A DNA stretch of 64,000 nt, taken from NCBI GenBank assembly GCA_016801885.1, contig CM028901.1, positions 8,799,283-8,863,282 on the forward strand. Reading direction: 5' to 3'. The position numbers and the translations under genes were made by a program. Source of the stretch: Toxotes chatareus. Taxonomy: Eukaryota; Chordata; Actinopteri; Toxotidae. The notes under the pieces were generated by a model. The model was given only the letters and a program-made list of their open reading frames with translations, did no database searches and was not told the origin of the DNA. Positions 1 to 13,282 of this stretch are shown piece by piece (position 1 is the stretch's first letter; every line of letters starts with the position of its first letter).

Positions 1-124
1 GTTTTTTTTCTCTTTTTTTTTTTTTTTTGTTTTTCCATAGAAGCGAGATGCCTGAAATAGCTCTGATTGACAGGTATAGAGACACAGTTACTATAACAAC
101 TACCTCCTGGCTCTCATGAGCACT

Positions 125-158
<34 letters not shown>

Positions 159-1050
159 TCCGCCCCCCCTCCTCACCTCTTCTCTTTTCATTTTCTTTTA
201 CCAGCTCTCCTTTTTACCCCTGTCTCCCTCTCACCCCCTCACTCTGTGCATGTGTGGGTGTAGAGGGAAGAGATTATGAAAAAGAACTCGACTGCAATAT
301 TCCTTCACACGGAGATGTTTGTGTTGCAAGATAGAGAGGCCTGGCACTAGCTATTGGATCTAACCTGTGTGGGTGAGGGTAGGCGAGAGTGGGAAGATGA
401 AACATGCTTATACAACACGGGCAAATAAGCCTTTTATATTCTTTTCGTGTTTCCTTTTTGGTGCCTGTTCCTCTGTCAGGTTGAGCTACTCCGCTTGTAT
501 AATCAAGTCAGTCCACTGTGCAGCGTTCCTGCATCCGTGCGTGTGTGGGTGTTTTTGACATGCGTGCGCGCCCGTGTGTCAGCAAGCAGCACAGTGAGGC
601 CACCCGATATGATGGGTGAATTTCAAGCACGATAGAATCTAGTGGGACTGACACCGGAGAGTACAGAGCAGCAGAGAGAAGATATGGATGTGTGTGTGTA
701 TATGTGCGTGCTGCTGGGAAGAAGACGGACGTCATGGCTGCCACCTGCTTTAGTGGGACAAAGGCCAGACACATACACACACACTTGCATATGCAGACAG
801 CCAAGCAGAGGTCAAAGCAATCTCTTAACATAGCATTAATGATATGATTTACTTAACCTTCTTACACTGAAACTATCCCAGGCCCTCCATGCCCTCCTGT
901 CAGAGCCCCCCCCCCCTACCCCTCTCCTCCCCCTTTCCTAGTCTCTGCCTCTCCTTTCATCTCCTCGTCTCTGAGTCATCACACGGGGTGAGAGGTCTGA
1001 GGAAAACAAGCTGCCAGAGTTGGACATGCCATAACAATGCAGCACCTGTC

Positions 1051-1111
<61 letters not shown>

Positions 1112-3900
1112 CTGTGTGAGTACATGTGCATGCAGCTGTCTCAGTGTCTGTCATCAGGCGAAAGCAGGGAACATTTCCAAGTCTTACTGTAAGTACAAAG
1201 GCACACAGACCATCCATATCTGTATGTGTATGTATATGTATATATGTGTTTGTGCATGTGTGCTTCTACCTTTGCGGTTTTCTCCAGAAGTTACTCTGCC
1301 GCTTCATTGATTGGTTGTCTTGCTTTGTGGCTGGAGAGAGATGGCAGGTCTCTACACGTGTGACCCTAGCCACAGAGATCCTCTAATGATCTGAACTCGG
1401 TTGCCTGGGTCTTCATCCAGCTCTTGACTTGGCTCAGACCTGATCAATAGCACGCCCCTCAGCCCCTCAGATACTACTCCTGTGTGTGTGTGTGTGTGTG
1501 TATGTTTGTGTGTGTGTTTGTGTTTGAGACCACCTGTATAGAGGTTTCTACTCCCTTCTGCTTGTTGCAGAAGTTGACAATTAAAAAAAAAAAACTGAGC
1601 TGTGCATCAGGTTGCATGTCTAAGTGCTTTAATTTTGATCTTTCTGATGCTGCAAATTGAAAAGTGCAACTCTAATCTGTATTTTTTTTTTTAATGTAAA
1701 CTTGTGCTGATACCATCAGCTTGGTGGTAATTTCAGGACATTTCTGCACCGTTCACACAGTAAAGGGTGATAATTCAGAATTAATTAGGCTACAATACAC
1801 AAGGGAAGGCGCAGCCCATAATAAGACATTTAAAACAGGATGGGATCTGGTATCCAAGTGCAGGGTATCCATAGAGACCGTTGCTATGGCGGAGAGAAAT
1901 CTCACCTCATTAGGAACAAATATAAATAGCCTTGCGACTCAGCTTATGGTCATGATGCCCACGGCTGAGAGAACAGGCTCAGAGGCTTCCAGGTCAGTGA
2001 TACAGGATGAGAGATAGGATCCGGAGAAAGAGGGAGTGATAAATGGGGGAAATGATTAAAACAATTAGAAGGAAGGAGGGAGTGAAACGATTGAGTTCCT
2101 GAGGATGGGAGAAACGAGGAGGAGGATGTATGTGTGGGAAAGAAAGAAAGAAGGAAAGGAAGATGGATGAGGAAAAAAATGGAGCCAGAGAGAAAGTTTG
2201 TCACTGCTGTCAAATGAAAATCTTTCAAATGTCAACCTGTTTGTTGTTATACTTGAACTAAAATTGTATTTAAAAATCCATTCAATACCAATGCAAATCC
2301 GCAGCAATAAATGGTGAAATTAAATCAGTGAAACTGTGTGTCTACGTGCAGTGTGTGCTTTGCAGTGAAATGAAATGAAATTATGGGGCTGTATCATAAG
2401 AGCAAGAGAGATACATTCCCAAAGCACGACAAAAATAGCGTAATGAGATGGTGTGAATGACTTGTGAAAATAAAGCTGATTTTTTTTTTTCCCTTTTTTT
2501 TTTCTTCACCTCCAAGAACTGACTTTTGCAGAGCCGGCGTTTTCTTTCCCCAGTAACGTACATAACGAGCGAGGACGGAGAGGAGAGGAGAGGAAGTCAG
2601 GAGTTGTGGGAGGAACGATGGGAGAGGGGGCTGCGAGAGAGGTTGACAGCCAAGTGGAGAGGAGACAGATGGGAGGAAAGAGAAGACTCGAGACATCCAC
2701 CACTGATTGCATCAAAAAGGTCTGAGCCCCTCCAGGTATGCTGCAGTGCACCACAGTGTTACTACAGTATTGACTCAACCCGTTGTTGACCATCAGGCGG
2801 TCCTATGTGAACTCTTACCTGTCTCACTTCCTCTTTGCTTGTTGTGTTTCACTTTCTCTTCCTTTGTAGCCTGCTGTCTGTCTTCTGTCTTTGTTTGTGA
2901 GAGACAGCAGGCTGCACTGTTTGATTATGTGTGTTTCTTTGACATTTAGTCATCAACTCTCGGTTGCAGCTGAAAATCTGGTTAGTGACATAAGACCGAA
3001 GAGGCTGCGTGTACTGTACCATGTGTCCTGGTTCCTGTTTAAACTCGCAAACTTATTATTCCTCACATCAGAAATATAACTGCATCTTTTCATCTTTAGT
3101 TAGTAGGTGCAATTATTGCATGACACTGGACCACAACAGCAACTTCCTCATCTCCCCTTTCCTCTTTAATTGCGTTTGAGCTGCTGAAACGTGGCCCTTT
3201 ATGTGTGAGATTATATTAAATCTTATAACAAAATCCGTCAGAGAGCCATTTGCATTGTGAGTGCCCTCACATTAGTGGCTGCTGTGTAGCCTTTGCAAAC
3301 TTCAGTCAAACTGATGGGTCAGTTAAGGGAGGAAAAAGCGGAGAGACTCCCTCCTCTTGATACAAATAAACCTTAAAAGCTTGTCGCAGCTTTCTGTTCT
3401 TCAAAGCTAAATGGTTTTCTCTGCCTTTGTTGTGAACAGTGTGTTTTCAACTTGGGAACAAAGGTGTCTGCGACTGAAAGATGAAAACTGCGACAACTGA
3501 TGAAGATGGTATAGAGTTCAGACGTACGTTTGTGTGGGCTGCCTAATTGAGGAGATTGTTTGATTCCTCTCCCTCTGCGTTTCTCTCTCTGAAGACCTGT
3601 CAAACTCGCAATCAGCGAAAACAACATGCATAGAAGGATTTGAGGAGCAGGAGGGAAGAGAGTGGAGATGGAAAGACGGCATTTAGGAAGAAAAGGAGGG
3701 AGTTTACGCCCACCGCCTAAAGAGATGAGAAGACAGGCAGAGGAGGGGAGAATGTGTGGAGGAAGCAGTGTGCTGGTGCCAGAGCTCATCAGCCTGTCAA
3801 ACATCCGTTATAGACCACAAACCCACACAGGCACTGCACTGCTGAGGTCTATAACTTGACAGGTGCACTTTCTTCACCTTCTCACACATTTCTTATACAC
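1..3900. other. non-coding flank, no gene recognised
   Basis: Pyrimidine-rich tracts, GT repeats and purine-rich segments. Open frames here are short and mostly low-complexity. The block at about 3230-3330 (with the octamer ATTTGCAT near 3249) looks like conserved non-coding DNA, but this is only an impression. Confidence 0.5.
1054..1109. repeat. (GT)n microsatellite
   Basis: A nearly uninterrupted GT dinucleotide run of 56 bases. Open frames of alternating Cys-Val or Thr-His over it are artefacts. Confidence 0.97.
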
Positions 3901-3928
3901 TCTGATAAAGTATATCTGTGCATTACAG

Positions 3929-4020
3929 GTGGCCGCCTTTACGCACATCGAAATCCGAGCCTTGTCCACAGAGCACAAGCCCGTCTTGGATGGTTTCCAT
4001 GCAGCGGAAGGTGATCCACA
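3929..4020 (+). other. isolated candidate exon
   Basis: A 92-nt GC-balanced block sits between CATTACAG and GTGAGTCA in AT-rich surroundings. Two frames are open: one includes FTHIEIRALSTEHKPVLDGF. I do not recognise either translation. It could be a non-coding exon of a longer arpp21 transcript or an exon of a gene starting left of the window. Confidence 0.25.
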
Positions 4021-5249
4021 GTGAGTCACTCTCATTGATCAGAAAATAAATCCAGTCAGGTGGATTCTTCATGCTGATGCTTCCTTCACCCCACTCCAGA
4101 GCTACTAACTGTTATAGCTCTGCGCTGGCACAATCTGAGTGCGCACTCTCAGCCCAACCCACGTTTGAACCCATATTATTCCTCACTGTGCTCATAGTTT
4201 TGTAATTCCGACTGCTGACGCACTGCATCCAAATTCATCATCCACTCTCCCCAGGGAGTTACATCAGGGCTTCGTGCACTTTTTTTTTTTGTTGTTTTTT
4301 TGTTTTTTTGTGTTTTTCACCTCAGGTAACCCCATAAATAGGTACAGTTCAGACTGCAGGACATTGCATAAAGGTGTTACCACAGGGACACCGTCTAGTG
4401 AGGTTAATGTTCTTTGTTTGTATTGTGGGTGTGAAATAAAACGGTGAGTGATGCCTGTAATTATAATAGTTCGTTCTTGTGAAATCAGTAAACTGTACCT
4501 CTGAAACCTACTCAAAGGGCCCATCTTAATCTCTAGACCCTAGTGGGATCCGTTAATCCCTCTTTACTCACAGCAGTCGCCCTATTAACAATTTCACACA
4601 ACATCTTCAGATACACTTACAAGCAAATTCGTAATTTGTGATGCAAAACAGCAGTGACATCTGCTTGCATCCTACCAATCAGAATAGTGATATCTGTGTT
4701 ACTAATGTAAACCCTGTTGTGATGCAGAATTGTGACTCTGGGTAGATCATACACTATTTTGAGATGTAACCTGTTCAGAGGATCTTTTACCACATTTTTA
4801 CCGGATAAAATTGTATTGCATGTATAGTTAGGTTGGCTTATAGTTTTTAATATATTGTGTATTATAGTTTTCATTCTTAAATTCATGCAATGTAAATTAC
4901 CGTAATTTTGAATTCTTATAGAGTATTAGACTTGATGATCCTGGTTGTGTTATATCTGTGGACACTTTGCAGGGTTTGAATTAGGAAGCTTCCACTCAGC
5001 AGGTTTCCCTCATTTGAACAGTGAAGCTGGTAATGTGTTGCAAAGCATCATGGAGACCATTACTCTTGTCCCGTGCCACCGTTCCCATGAAAACAAAATC
5101 ATAAAAATTATGTATTCTTTATTAGAATGAATGTAGCCTAAAAGAAAGGCTGCTCTGCTGCATTTCTCTGAGGTTAAGAAGCAAAGGAGGAGGTCTATTT
5201 GTCTGTTTCTTGTCTGTGGCTGTCTAGTCACCCGGCCACATGCTCCATC

Positions 5250-5330
5250 ATAGTTTAAATATTCATAGCCCGCCCTCTGAATATTCATGAGGCCCCTATT
5301 AATATTTATGAGCTTCACTTGTTGAGGTGT
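5250..5330. promoter_or_regulatory. AT-rich block with repeated ATTCATGAG-like sites
   Basis: TATTCATAG, AATATTCATGAGG and AATATTTATGAG occur within 60 bases and are separated by GCCC(G/C)-rich linkers. The pattern resembles POU/homeodomain binding sites in conserved non-coding elements. Conservation has not been checked. Confidence 0.3.
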
Positions 5331-5544
5331 CACTCGATCTCTTGTACACACATGCACACGCCGCCATTTACGCACACTGATGATCAAAGGAGATAGCTAT
5401 GTCTACACGGGCAGATTCGTAAGTGATGGTGTAAGTTACTCTTTATTTACCAGCTGTGATGTAATGGTAAATAAAAACCGTGGCCTTCTGTTTGTAATCA
5501 CACAACATCCATAAGACTCTAGCAGCTACGTAATAAATAAATAG

Positions 5545-6075
5545 TTTGACATTTTGGGGAAATAAGCTTATTTACTTGTTTTGTTTCTTTGTTTGTTTTT
5601 AGCCACTGTCAGGTTTGTACTGTAGCTATGTAGCTATAGTAGCCAGTTAGCTTAGCATGAAGACTGAAAGCAAGGGGGGCTAGCCCAGCTCCATCTGAAG
5701 ATAACAAAAGCTGTTTATCAGCACCATTAAACCTCACTCATTAAGACGCAATATATCAGTTGTTTAATCAGTACAGAAACCAAAGTGTGAAAACAACAAT
5801 TCACCATTATGCAGGTGCCAGATGTTATGTGCCAGGCGGCTAGCAGAGATCCAAGAGAATTACTGCTCCTGGCTAAGAACAAGTCGCATAACACACTTTG
5901 TTTTACGTGGGGATTAAACAAATGAGATATAATGTATTAATTAGTGAGATATAATGTATTTTTTGTGCGCTTTAGAGGTGATAAAGCACTAAGAAGGTGA
6001 ATTTTGTTGCCTTAGGATAACGTTTGGCCTAAGTTAAGCTGGCTGTAGCTTCATATTTACAATACAGACATGCCT
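5545..6075 (+). repeat. interspersed teleost repeat
   Basis: Several stretches match a repeat family I know from percomorph genomes: GACATTTTGGGGAAATAAGC, CCAGTTAGCTTAGCATGAAG, AGGGGGGCTAGCC..AGCTCCATC, CAGTACAGAAACCAAAGTGT, and GATATAATGTATTAATTAGT. The right half contains roughly the reverse complement of the left (for example GCTGGCTGTAGCTTCATATTTAC), as in a degraded foldback DNA element. No coding frame remains. Confidence 0.55.
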
Positions 6076-6099
6076 GTGGCATAAATCTTATTGTTACTA

Positions 6100-9000
6100 T
6101 TATATAGATTATGTTATATTATTATATATTATTAAAACTTTCTGAAAGAAAGAGAAAGTGTATATCCCAAAATGTCTCCCAAAATTTCTTTATATAGCAT
6201 ACCATGGGTAATTGAGTAACGCTGACACGATTTACGTTTGTACAGCACTGTAGTTTCCAAGGGTAAGGTTGTAGATACATATTTGACAATAAAAAGACTT
6301 GCTGTAGGTGTCTACCAGAGGAGAGAGCGAGTTTACCCTCTGCTGCCTCCATGAGACGAGGGCCACTCTAATCTCAAATCTAGTAAGGTCTTTAAACAAA
6401 CATCCCTCACCTCAGCTCTGGAACTGATGTAACTGTATGACACGCAAATAGACACACACAGTCAGCTGTGCACTTTCTAATCAGGTGTGTTTATATAACA
6501 AGCCACAACAGTGGCGGTACAACTGTGCTCGTGTAACGGGAAATGAGAGCCACTGAGTCTCTGTCCTGTGTGTGCACATGCCAACCATACTGCCAGAACC
6601 AGCAGACAGCAGGTGTGTGTGTCTGTGTGTGTGTGTATGATTGAATTTTAGGTTATACCATCACCAGCTGTCATGTGAGTGACTTGTCTAAGTGGACAAA
6701 GAATGATTTGACTGCGGTTGTGTTGAGTGTAATGTACAGTTCTTACTTCTAAATCAATAAGGCGTCTTTAGACAATTACAAATTTGTATTTGTATGTGTG
6801 TGGGTGGGGGGTTGCAGCAATGCACACACACACAAATGTCTGCTAGCTTTCAGGTGACGCACATCCTGAGGCCTGTGCTCAGTCATCTCTGCAGTTTGTG
6901 GTTATAGCACTGAATCTGTTTGGTGGTATTGATCCTATAGGTCGTATATGTGCTGTACGTGTGAACTGTTGCCTGTTGTATGTACATAAATTCTTTCTTT
7001 CATTCTTACAAAAGCCCCAAAGACACTGCCAAAATTTAATTGAAAATTTTAACATCAACAAAATAAAAGCTTATAGCTACTGGGGTGACCACTAAGTTTG
7101 ATTAAAATAGAGTACAAGTAGTACCTGAAATGAAAGTGACATTCACGGTTTTCTAATGCAGAATAACAAATACCATAAAATTCTAATCTGAATACAGTTC
7201 TCCAGCCCAAGGATTAGTATTTAATGCCTCTAGGTAACAGATGAGAGGCTGCCAGATCTTATCAAACTTTAGGTCTGTCATTTAACCAGAGCCTTCCACT
7301 TTCGGTGTGTACAGTGTTAGTTAATTCATTGAGACATAATTTGACCTTTTTTCGTGCCGTGCATAAGAAGGATATTCGTAGTAACGATTAAGCCGCAAGA
7401 GAGAATTTGTTGTTGTGTCCGTCACAGTGTTGAAATCAGCTCTGAGATTCCCAAAACTATTAAAACGGGGTCTGGTTCATTATAGATATTAACTGCTTGA
7501 GAGTGTTTTAAAAAGTTCTGACCAATAATTTTCTGTCTTGGGACAAAGGGTGATGCTGTGGAGCAGATTTGCCTCCTCCAGGCTACATTTATCACATATC
7601 GGAGAGATCTCGGGTTATATCTTGTGTAATTTTGTCTTTGAATAATGGAGTCCGTGAATGACTTTGAACTGAATGAGAGTAGAATTAATGGAAAAAGAAT
7701 GATTCTCCTCGAGCCTTGGTGCTCCCGTCTCCTCACAGACCTGTGCTTCCCGTTCATTCTCGTTGTCCCATTTGATCTTGATTGCTTTCATAAAAGGGAT
7801 TGTTAGACATCATAGAAATGAGGCACTGTCTCAGCAGGACTTGTTTATAAGGCGCGACTTGTTAAAAATGGAAGGCGAAGCTCTTTTGCAATTAACTGTG
7901 TTTGTGTGCCTGTAGTTTCTGGTGTGTGGTAACCTGAAGATGTTATTCAAATTTCTCTTACAACTAAGTCAGAAGGAGAAGTTACATGTGAACGAAGGTT
8001 ACTGATAATACGCATGCCAATATCCTTCAACTGTGAGAGACTATGAACAAGTCAAGGTGATGCAAATGCTGGATTTCCATTTACTGGAGAAAGAGGAATT
8101 ACAGCACCCTTCTCCCAGGCCAAACCTTAATTTGCTTTCAGATTCTTATTGAGATGAGCGCAGTAACACTAATAACGTATATTAATTTTTATAATGATGT
8201 AGAATATAGACCTTCAACTCAGAGAAAATAAGGGACAAAACTTCTACTATTGTTAAAGCATCTTGATTATTTAACGATAGGAGTCAAACTATCAAAACAG
8301 TTTTTTGATAGTTTTTTAACCAAATCAAGATTGGTCTATCAACCTGGCAAACTGTGGGGCAACTACCCCTGGGACCCAAAGCTCCAGTCTTACTGTGTAT
8401 AAACTGTTTAGTGGCCAGTTAAAGTGAATATTTGCTTGGGAATGTGTACCACTGAAACACAGTAGCTAGTGATATAATAAGAAAATTAAGATAGATCAAA
8501 TTTTATTACCAAATCTTAATGTAAATTGAACACTAAGTAAATCTGTGTCCAGGTAGTATTACACCATTAAAAAAAATGTTATGTACATTGTGTGTGAAGG
8601 AATGGGAGTTTAATCTGGCCATGCCCCATTTGATTATATTTCTAAAGGATGGCTGCAATCAGAGCTGTAGACCTCACCAAACTTGGACGTATGACCTCAG
8701 TAATTCTAAAAGGGACCTGGCTGCGATACTGATATAAAGCTTGGAAACATTCAACAAGATGTCATCCGTGTAACACGATACCTTATTACTTGGGTCTGTT
8801 TTGTTGTAACCATAGAAAGTCAAAAGGGGATGATGCAGAGATGCAGAGAAACGCTGTGGTAGGCACAGACAGACATAGTGACAAAAGACACCCCTGTCTC
8901 CTGTTCAAACTGTAGCTGCTTTTGAGAACACTGTGGTTTGTCCTACACATACAGACTTATTACGTGCGTTGGTTCGTTTAAGACTAATACTGAAAATTAA

Positions 9001-9750
9001 TATGAGTTTAAAGCCTAACAGTGTACGCAAGGCTCTTAAAAACATTTGGACCATGATGTCAGGACCAAAACTTTTTGGGGAAATTTGACTGAACAGTGTA
9101 ACAGTTTATTAATGAATAACATGACATTTTTCATTACTTCATTACATTTTAGAGGGAAATAGCGTCCGTTCCTTCACTACAGCTGATCGTCAGTCAACAA
9201 AATATGATGAATTTTTATAGATAAAACCGCTCAACAGTGTGTTAAAATCAGCTCCACCTCTGATGGCAAGCGCAGACAGACATTGGGGTAAAGGACACCT
9301 CTGTCTCCTGCCACTGAATTTAGTACAATAAGGAGATAAGATGCTATTCATCATACAAATAACCCCACTTTGAGACAGTGTTGTCTCACCATATAATTGG
9401 CTGTACTTATATATGTATATCCCCCAACCTCTTGTCTGAACTTACTGTTTGTAATTTCAATGTGACTTTGAATTATATAACTTACATGCTATGGCAGTGT
9501 ATTTAATTAACTGCATAATCCAAATACAAAATGTGCAGAATGTATAAACTGTTACCTCTCGTACATACATTATATACTGTATCATTGCAGGAGCTGGGAG
9601 GGAGCCTGAATTATATACCACAATATTTTTTATTCAGTTTCTTCTTTTTATCAGTAGAAGTAATATTTGAATATCACCAGGTGTTTCGATGCAGTATTTA
9701 TTCTAACCTTGAGGTGGGTGGACATGATAAGTTTTATTGAAAAATCAGAA
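6100..9750. other. AT-rich intergenic DNA, no gene recognised
   Basis: No exon-like segment was found. A short sequence with GCAGACAGACAT...GACACC(C/T)CTGTCTCCTG occurs twice (about 8868-8901 and 9268-9311), another sign of local duplication in this interval. Confidence 0.5.
7126..7440 (+). repeat. local duplication, copy 1
   Basis: This block matches 9757-9968 plus 10620-10715 in order: GAAAGTGACATTCAC, CTCTAGGTAACAGA, GCAGATCTTA/GCCAGATCTTAtcAAACTTT, and GAGAGAATTT...TGTGTCC...GTTGAA. The copies are clearly diverged and the second is split by a transposon. Neither copy shows coding potential. Confidence 0.6.
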
Positions 9751-9756
9751 TGGATT

Positions 9757-10715
9757 AGCAAGAGAATGAAAGTGACATTCACAGTTTTTTTAATAGTTCT
9801 CCGCCCTCAGGATTAATGTGAGGTCTCTAGGTAACAGAAGAGAGGTTGGCAGATCTTACCAAACTTTGCAAATGTGTCCTAAGACCGTAATGCTTTTAAG
9901 TCGTGCAGTGTTTGTTCATTCATTCTTTGAGACTCAAGGGGAGCTTCCTTTTTATTCCAGTATAAGAGTAGTGGTGAGTGAAGTATTCAGATCCTTGAAA
10001 GAGAAATACTGCAGTATAAAAATACTCCATTACAAGTAATGGTTGGAATGGAAATGCCACTTAGGTAAAAGTATGTAAGTATTATTGTCAAAATGTACTT
10101 AGAGTATCAAGCAAAGATAAATATTTACAATACATAAAATGGCCCCTGTGAGTGTTACTATGCTAATCATATCACTGGGACTGTGTAGGCAGCTTTTTAC
10201 AGTTGTAACTAGTGGAGGGTGTGCTAATTTTAACTACTTCATATACTATATATCAGTGCGTCATAGGTTGTGTGTGTAAAATCTTAATAAGTATAAAGCT
10301 GTCAAGTAAATAGAGTGGAGTTAAAAAAAAAAAAAAAAAAAAGAACAATTCCCTCTGAATTGTAATGGAGTACAAGTAAGGATGGATTACTGAACAGGCC
10401 TACCAACACTGAAAGTAACGCAAAAAACTACCACAAATGGGCATAAAATGACCACAGACTTTGTGTCTTTCAGACTTGGGGTCTGGCACCTATGTGGTGA
10501 GGGGGCCCTTTTCTTGTCTTGTGTTCCTGTTGTCTCATAATTCCTCCATGAGCACAACAGATTATGCAGTACAGTCGAATCTGCACTTAATTTAAAGGAC
10601 AGCGCTTGAGGAAACTACATCCCACCTCTAGAAGAAATAGGAAGTATTTTTAGCTTTGATAGAGGCATAAGAGAGAGAATTTCTTTTCTGTGTCCTCACG
10701 TGTTGAAGTCAGTTA
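9757..10715 (+). repeat. local duplication, copy 2, interrupted by a hAT-like repeat
   Basis: Counterpart of 7126-7440 in the same orientation, 2.6 kb away. The homologous parts are about 9757-9968 and 10620-10715; between them lies the 9970-10390 repeat plus about 230 bases of other sequence. Confidence 0.55.
9970..10390 (+). mobile_element. non-autonomous hAT-like repeat (AGTGGTG...)
   Basis: The segment begins AGTGGTGAGTGAAGTATTCA and continues with ATACTGCAGTATAAAAATACTC, AAGTATGTAAGTATTATT and AAAATGTACTTAGAGTATCA. I recognise this series as a very common percomorph repeat with CAGTGGTGG-type ends. It contains an A20 run at about 10323-10342. The right end is unclear. It interrupts the second copy of a local duplication. 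Confidence 0.65.
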
Positions 10716-11080
10716 TTGCAGTAGTAAAGGAACCTGAGCTGAAACGAGATGGAGGACAGAGAGAGAGAGAGAGAGACAGAGACAGCACAGGAGCGAAAGA
10801 CGGGGACAGAGATAGAGATGAGGGGGCTGTTGGAGCACTGGCTCTCGTGCATTCCTCGCGTGTGTGTGTGGGCGCGTGGCTCAGGGTTCAGAGCCCTCCT
10901 CCTCCTCCTCTTCTTCCCTCCCTCCCTCCGCCCTGCTCCTCCTGCTCCGACACAGACAGGCAAAAGGCGGAGGAGGAGGGACGGACTTCACAGTCAACAG
11001 ACGCTGGGTGTACGGCAGTCCGTCGGTCGGTAGGCTACACCGGCAGAAGCCCCACGCAGGGAGGGAGACATCAGCTCACG
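10700..11080 (+). promoter_or_regulatory. arpp21: arpp21 promoter and untranslated first exon
   Basis: A GC-rich stretch containing a (GA)n run at about 10757-10790 and many CpGs ends in a strong splice donor (CACG|GTAAGATA at 11080/11081). No long conserved frame lies in it, and the first coding exon is 4.5 kb downstream, so it reads as a CpG promoter plus non-coding exon 1. The transcription start is not defined by any TATA box I can see; the exon probably begins between 10800 and 10950. Assignment to arpp21 is by position and strand. Confidence 0.55.
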
Positions 11081-13236
11081 GTAAGATAACGGACACTCTC
11101 ACCGCGGTGACGGTTGGGTACATCACGTCGGTTAGCCTGATTAACGGTTACTCCGGCGGCTGACATCGACACTCCTTGCTGTCTTTTGATGGTGTTTTTT
11201 TTTTTCTCTCTCAACGCCGTTCCCTCTTGTTAGTACTTTTGCGATATTAGACACACCGGATTATGAAGTAGAGTGATAAAAGGACACACTAGGTTAAGAC
11301 ATTTTGTGTAATCAAGCCGAAAGTCCACTGTGAAAACGGCTAAATTAGGAGATCCAACTAGCTAACTGCGCCCCGGAGCTCAGCTATCAGTCGCATTTCC
11401 CCCGGGTCGGTAACGTTAGCGACACCGCTGAATGAATGATAACGGTCATTTACGAGCCCCTAAATGTGTTGTATAGATATATACTTTTTAGTCTAAAAAT
11501 TTCTTTACTTGGATGAAGAGATTAGATAGGTTTTTACCTAGAAATTTTTAGATCATCTGCTTCTTTCTTTATATTTCTGGTTGCTTGTTTGTGTTTGAGA
11601 GCAGAGATGTGAGTTTAAAGGCGATTTAAGTCGCCAATTCCTCCGTGTTTTTGTCAAAAGTCAAAAGTCCCTTTTCTGTTAGCAGCTATAAAGCTGAAGT
11701 CATATCAGTCTTCCTGCTGTGTATCCTTCGTTCGCCGTCCTCCGCTCTCCACATGCAGCTGACAGCACGGTGAAGTCCCGTAGCAGGAGGTCCACTCCCT
11801 GCCCGTGTGTAAAAATAGACCGGTGTTTCAACTTAGCCTGGGTCACGGTAATGCGACACATACACACACACACACACCCAAGCACGGCTCCCACCAGCTT
11901 TCTGTTTTCAGTCATTCAAGACCCAGAGCGTCAGATCCCCAAAGTAGATCGTACATGCCCGATCGAGCACCGTTACTGGTCGGTCCCGTTATGTGGGTTA
12001 ACAGGATGCAGCAAAGTTGTGCATAGCGATGACACCTGTTAGTTTTAGCCTACTTACCGCATCCTCCCTTTAAACGTGAGAGCGGTGCTGCACAGTCAAG
12101 GTACCATCAGTTTTTTTTTTTTTAGTTTTTTTTTTTTTTTTAGCGTGAACCATGAGGAGTTACGAAGCGCAAATTTGTGTGAAGTAGCCCCTTAAGACCA
12201 CCACCACCACTTTGTACTCTCACTGTGTTCATGTATGTGCAGGTATTTCCGCCGTCTCAGGTTTGAGTTCAGCTGCAGCGCAGCACAGCTGTCGCACCCA
12301 CAAGTCACTTTGATAATAAGGCTTCTGTGGCTGCCCAGGTGCTCATGACTCAAAGGACGCTATAACCTGAATTTCACCAGTAGCCTACTTTCTGTTCTTT
12401 GCTTGTCTTATAGTGAAGGGTGAAATAATTCATCACCTGTTTTATTTGACTTAAATATGCTGCAGCAAGGAACTAAAATAAAACCTGCCCAGAGAGTAAA
12501 GATTTCAGCTGCAAATGTAAAATGTGCAAGCACAGAAGATGCAACTAACCAAAAAAAAAAAGAAAAAAAACTAACCAAAAAAAGGTTTTAAAAAAACCCT
12601 AAATACCCTATATAATGGAAAAGGGAAAACAAATCCAGCCCAATTAGAGGCTTGGGGGCAAACCCTGTGTACATATGGGTATACAAAGTGGTGGCGGCTT
12701 TGAGTTTGCCTCAAAATTCTCCATTATTGTTTTAAACCAGAGAGACCTGCTCTCTCGGTTTTTAGTCTCTTGCTGAATCATGTCCTAATGAGCTCCGAGT
12801 TGAGGGAGAGAAAACATAAAATCTCCTTTTAAATTCAGCTGTAACCTCAGAGACAAAACACAAACAGCAGCTTCTGTGACCATAGGCAATGATGTTTTCC
12901 AGTGTTTATAGGTTTTCTCAAGATGGAAGGGTTCAAAAAAAAAAAAAAAACATAGCACACTGTCCTTAGAAATGGCAAAATGTGCAGATAAACGTATACA
13001 AGTGAAGAGGGCAAGATTATAAACGCAACCATACTGTAGACAGTGGCAGAACTCAGTGTTAAACAATACAGCACCCACTGATAATTACAGTACTGGTATT
13101 CAAAAAGAGTTTTCAGTTGTCTTAATTACAAACTGGATTATTCTGGGCTTAAGGACTTAATATAACTTGCTTCAGCTGACAATGACCATCTAAAGTAGCT
13201 TTTGGATATTTTCCCACTGGCCTGCCTGTGTGTCAG

Positions 13237-13282
13237 TGTAGATGAGCCAGGCAGCTTTTGGCTGGAGAAGAAAGGTGTCCTG
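13237..13282 (+). other. candidate untranslated exon upstream of arpp21
   Basis: A 46-nt segment is flanked by a good polypyrimidine acceptor (CCTGCCTGTGTGTCAG) and an excellent donor (CTG|GTGAGTAAG). It lies between the CpG exon at 11.0 kb and the first coding exon of arpp21, on the same strand. A CpG-rich block follows to about 13510, so it could instead mark an alternative promoter. Coding potential is not evident. Confidence 0.3.

Noticed and set aside
1..73. Possible micro-exon after the T-run at the window start (41-73)
   Set aside because: A long T tract plus AG and a nearby GT occur easily by chance; the segment is too short to judge.
957..1217. Open frames of alternating Thr-His or Cys-Val residues (also at 16.3, 19.7, 33.6, 45.9 and 59.3 kb)
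   Set aside because: They are translations of GT/CA microsatellites, which have no stop codon in any frame.
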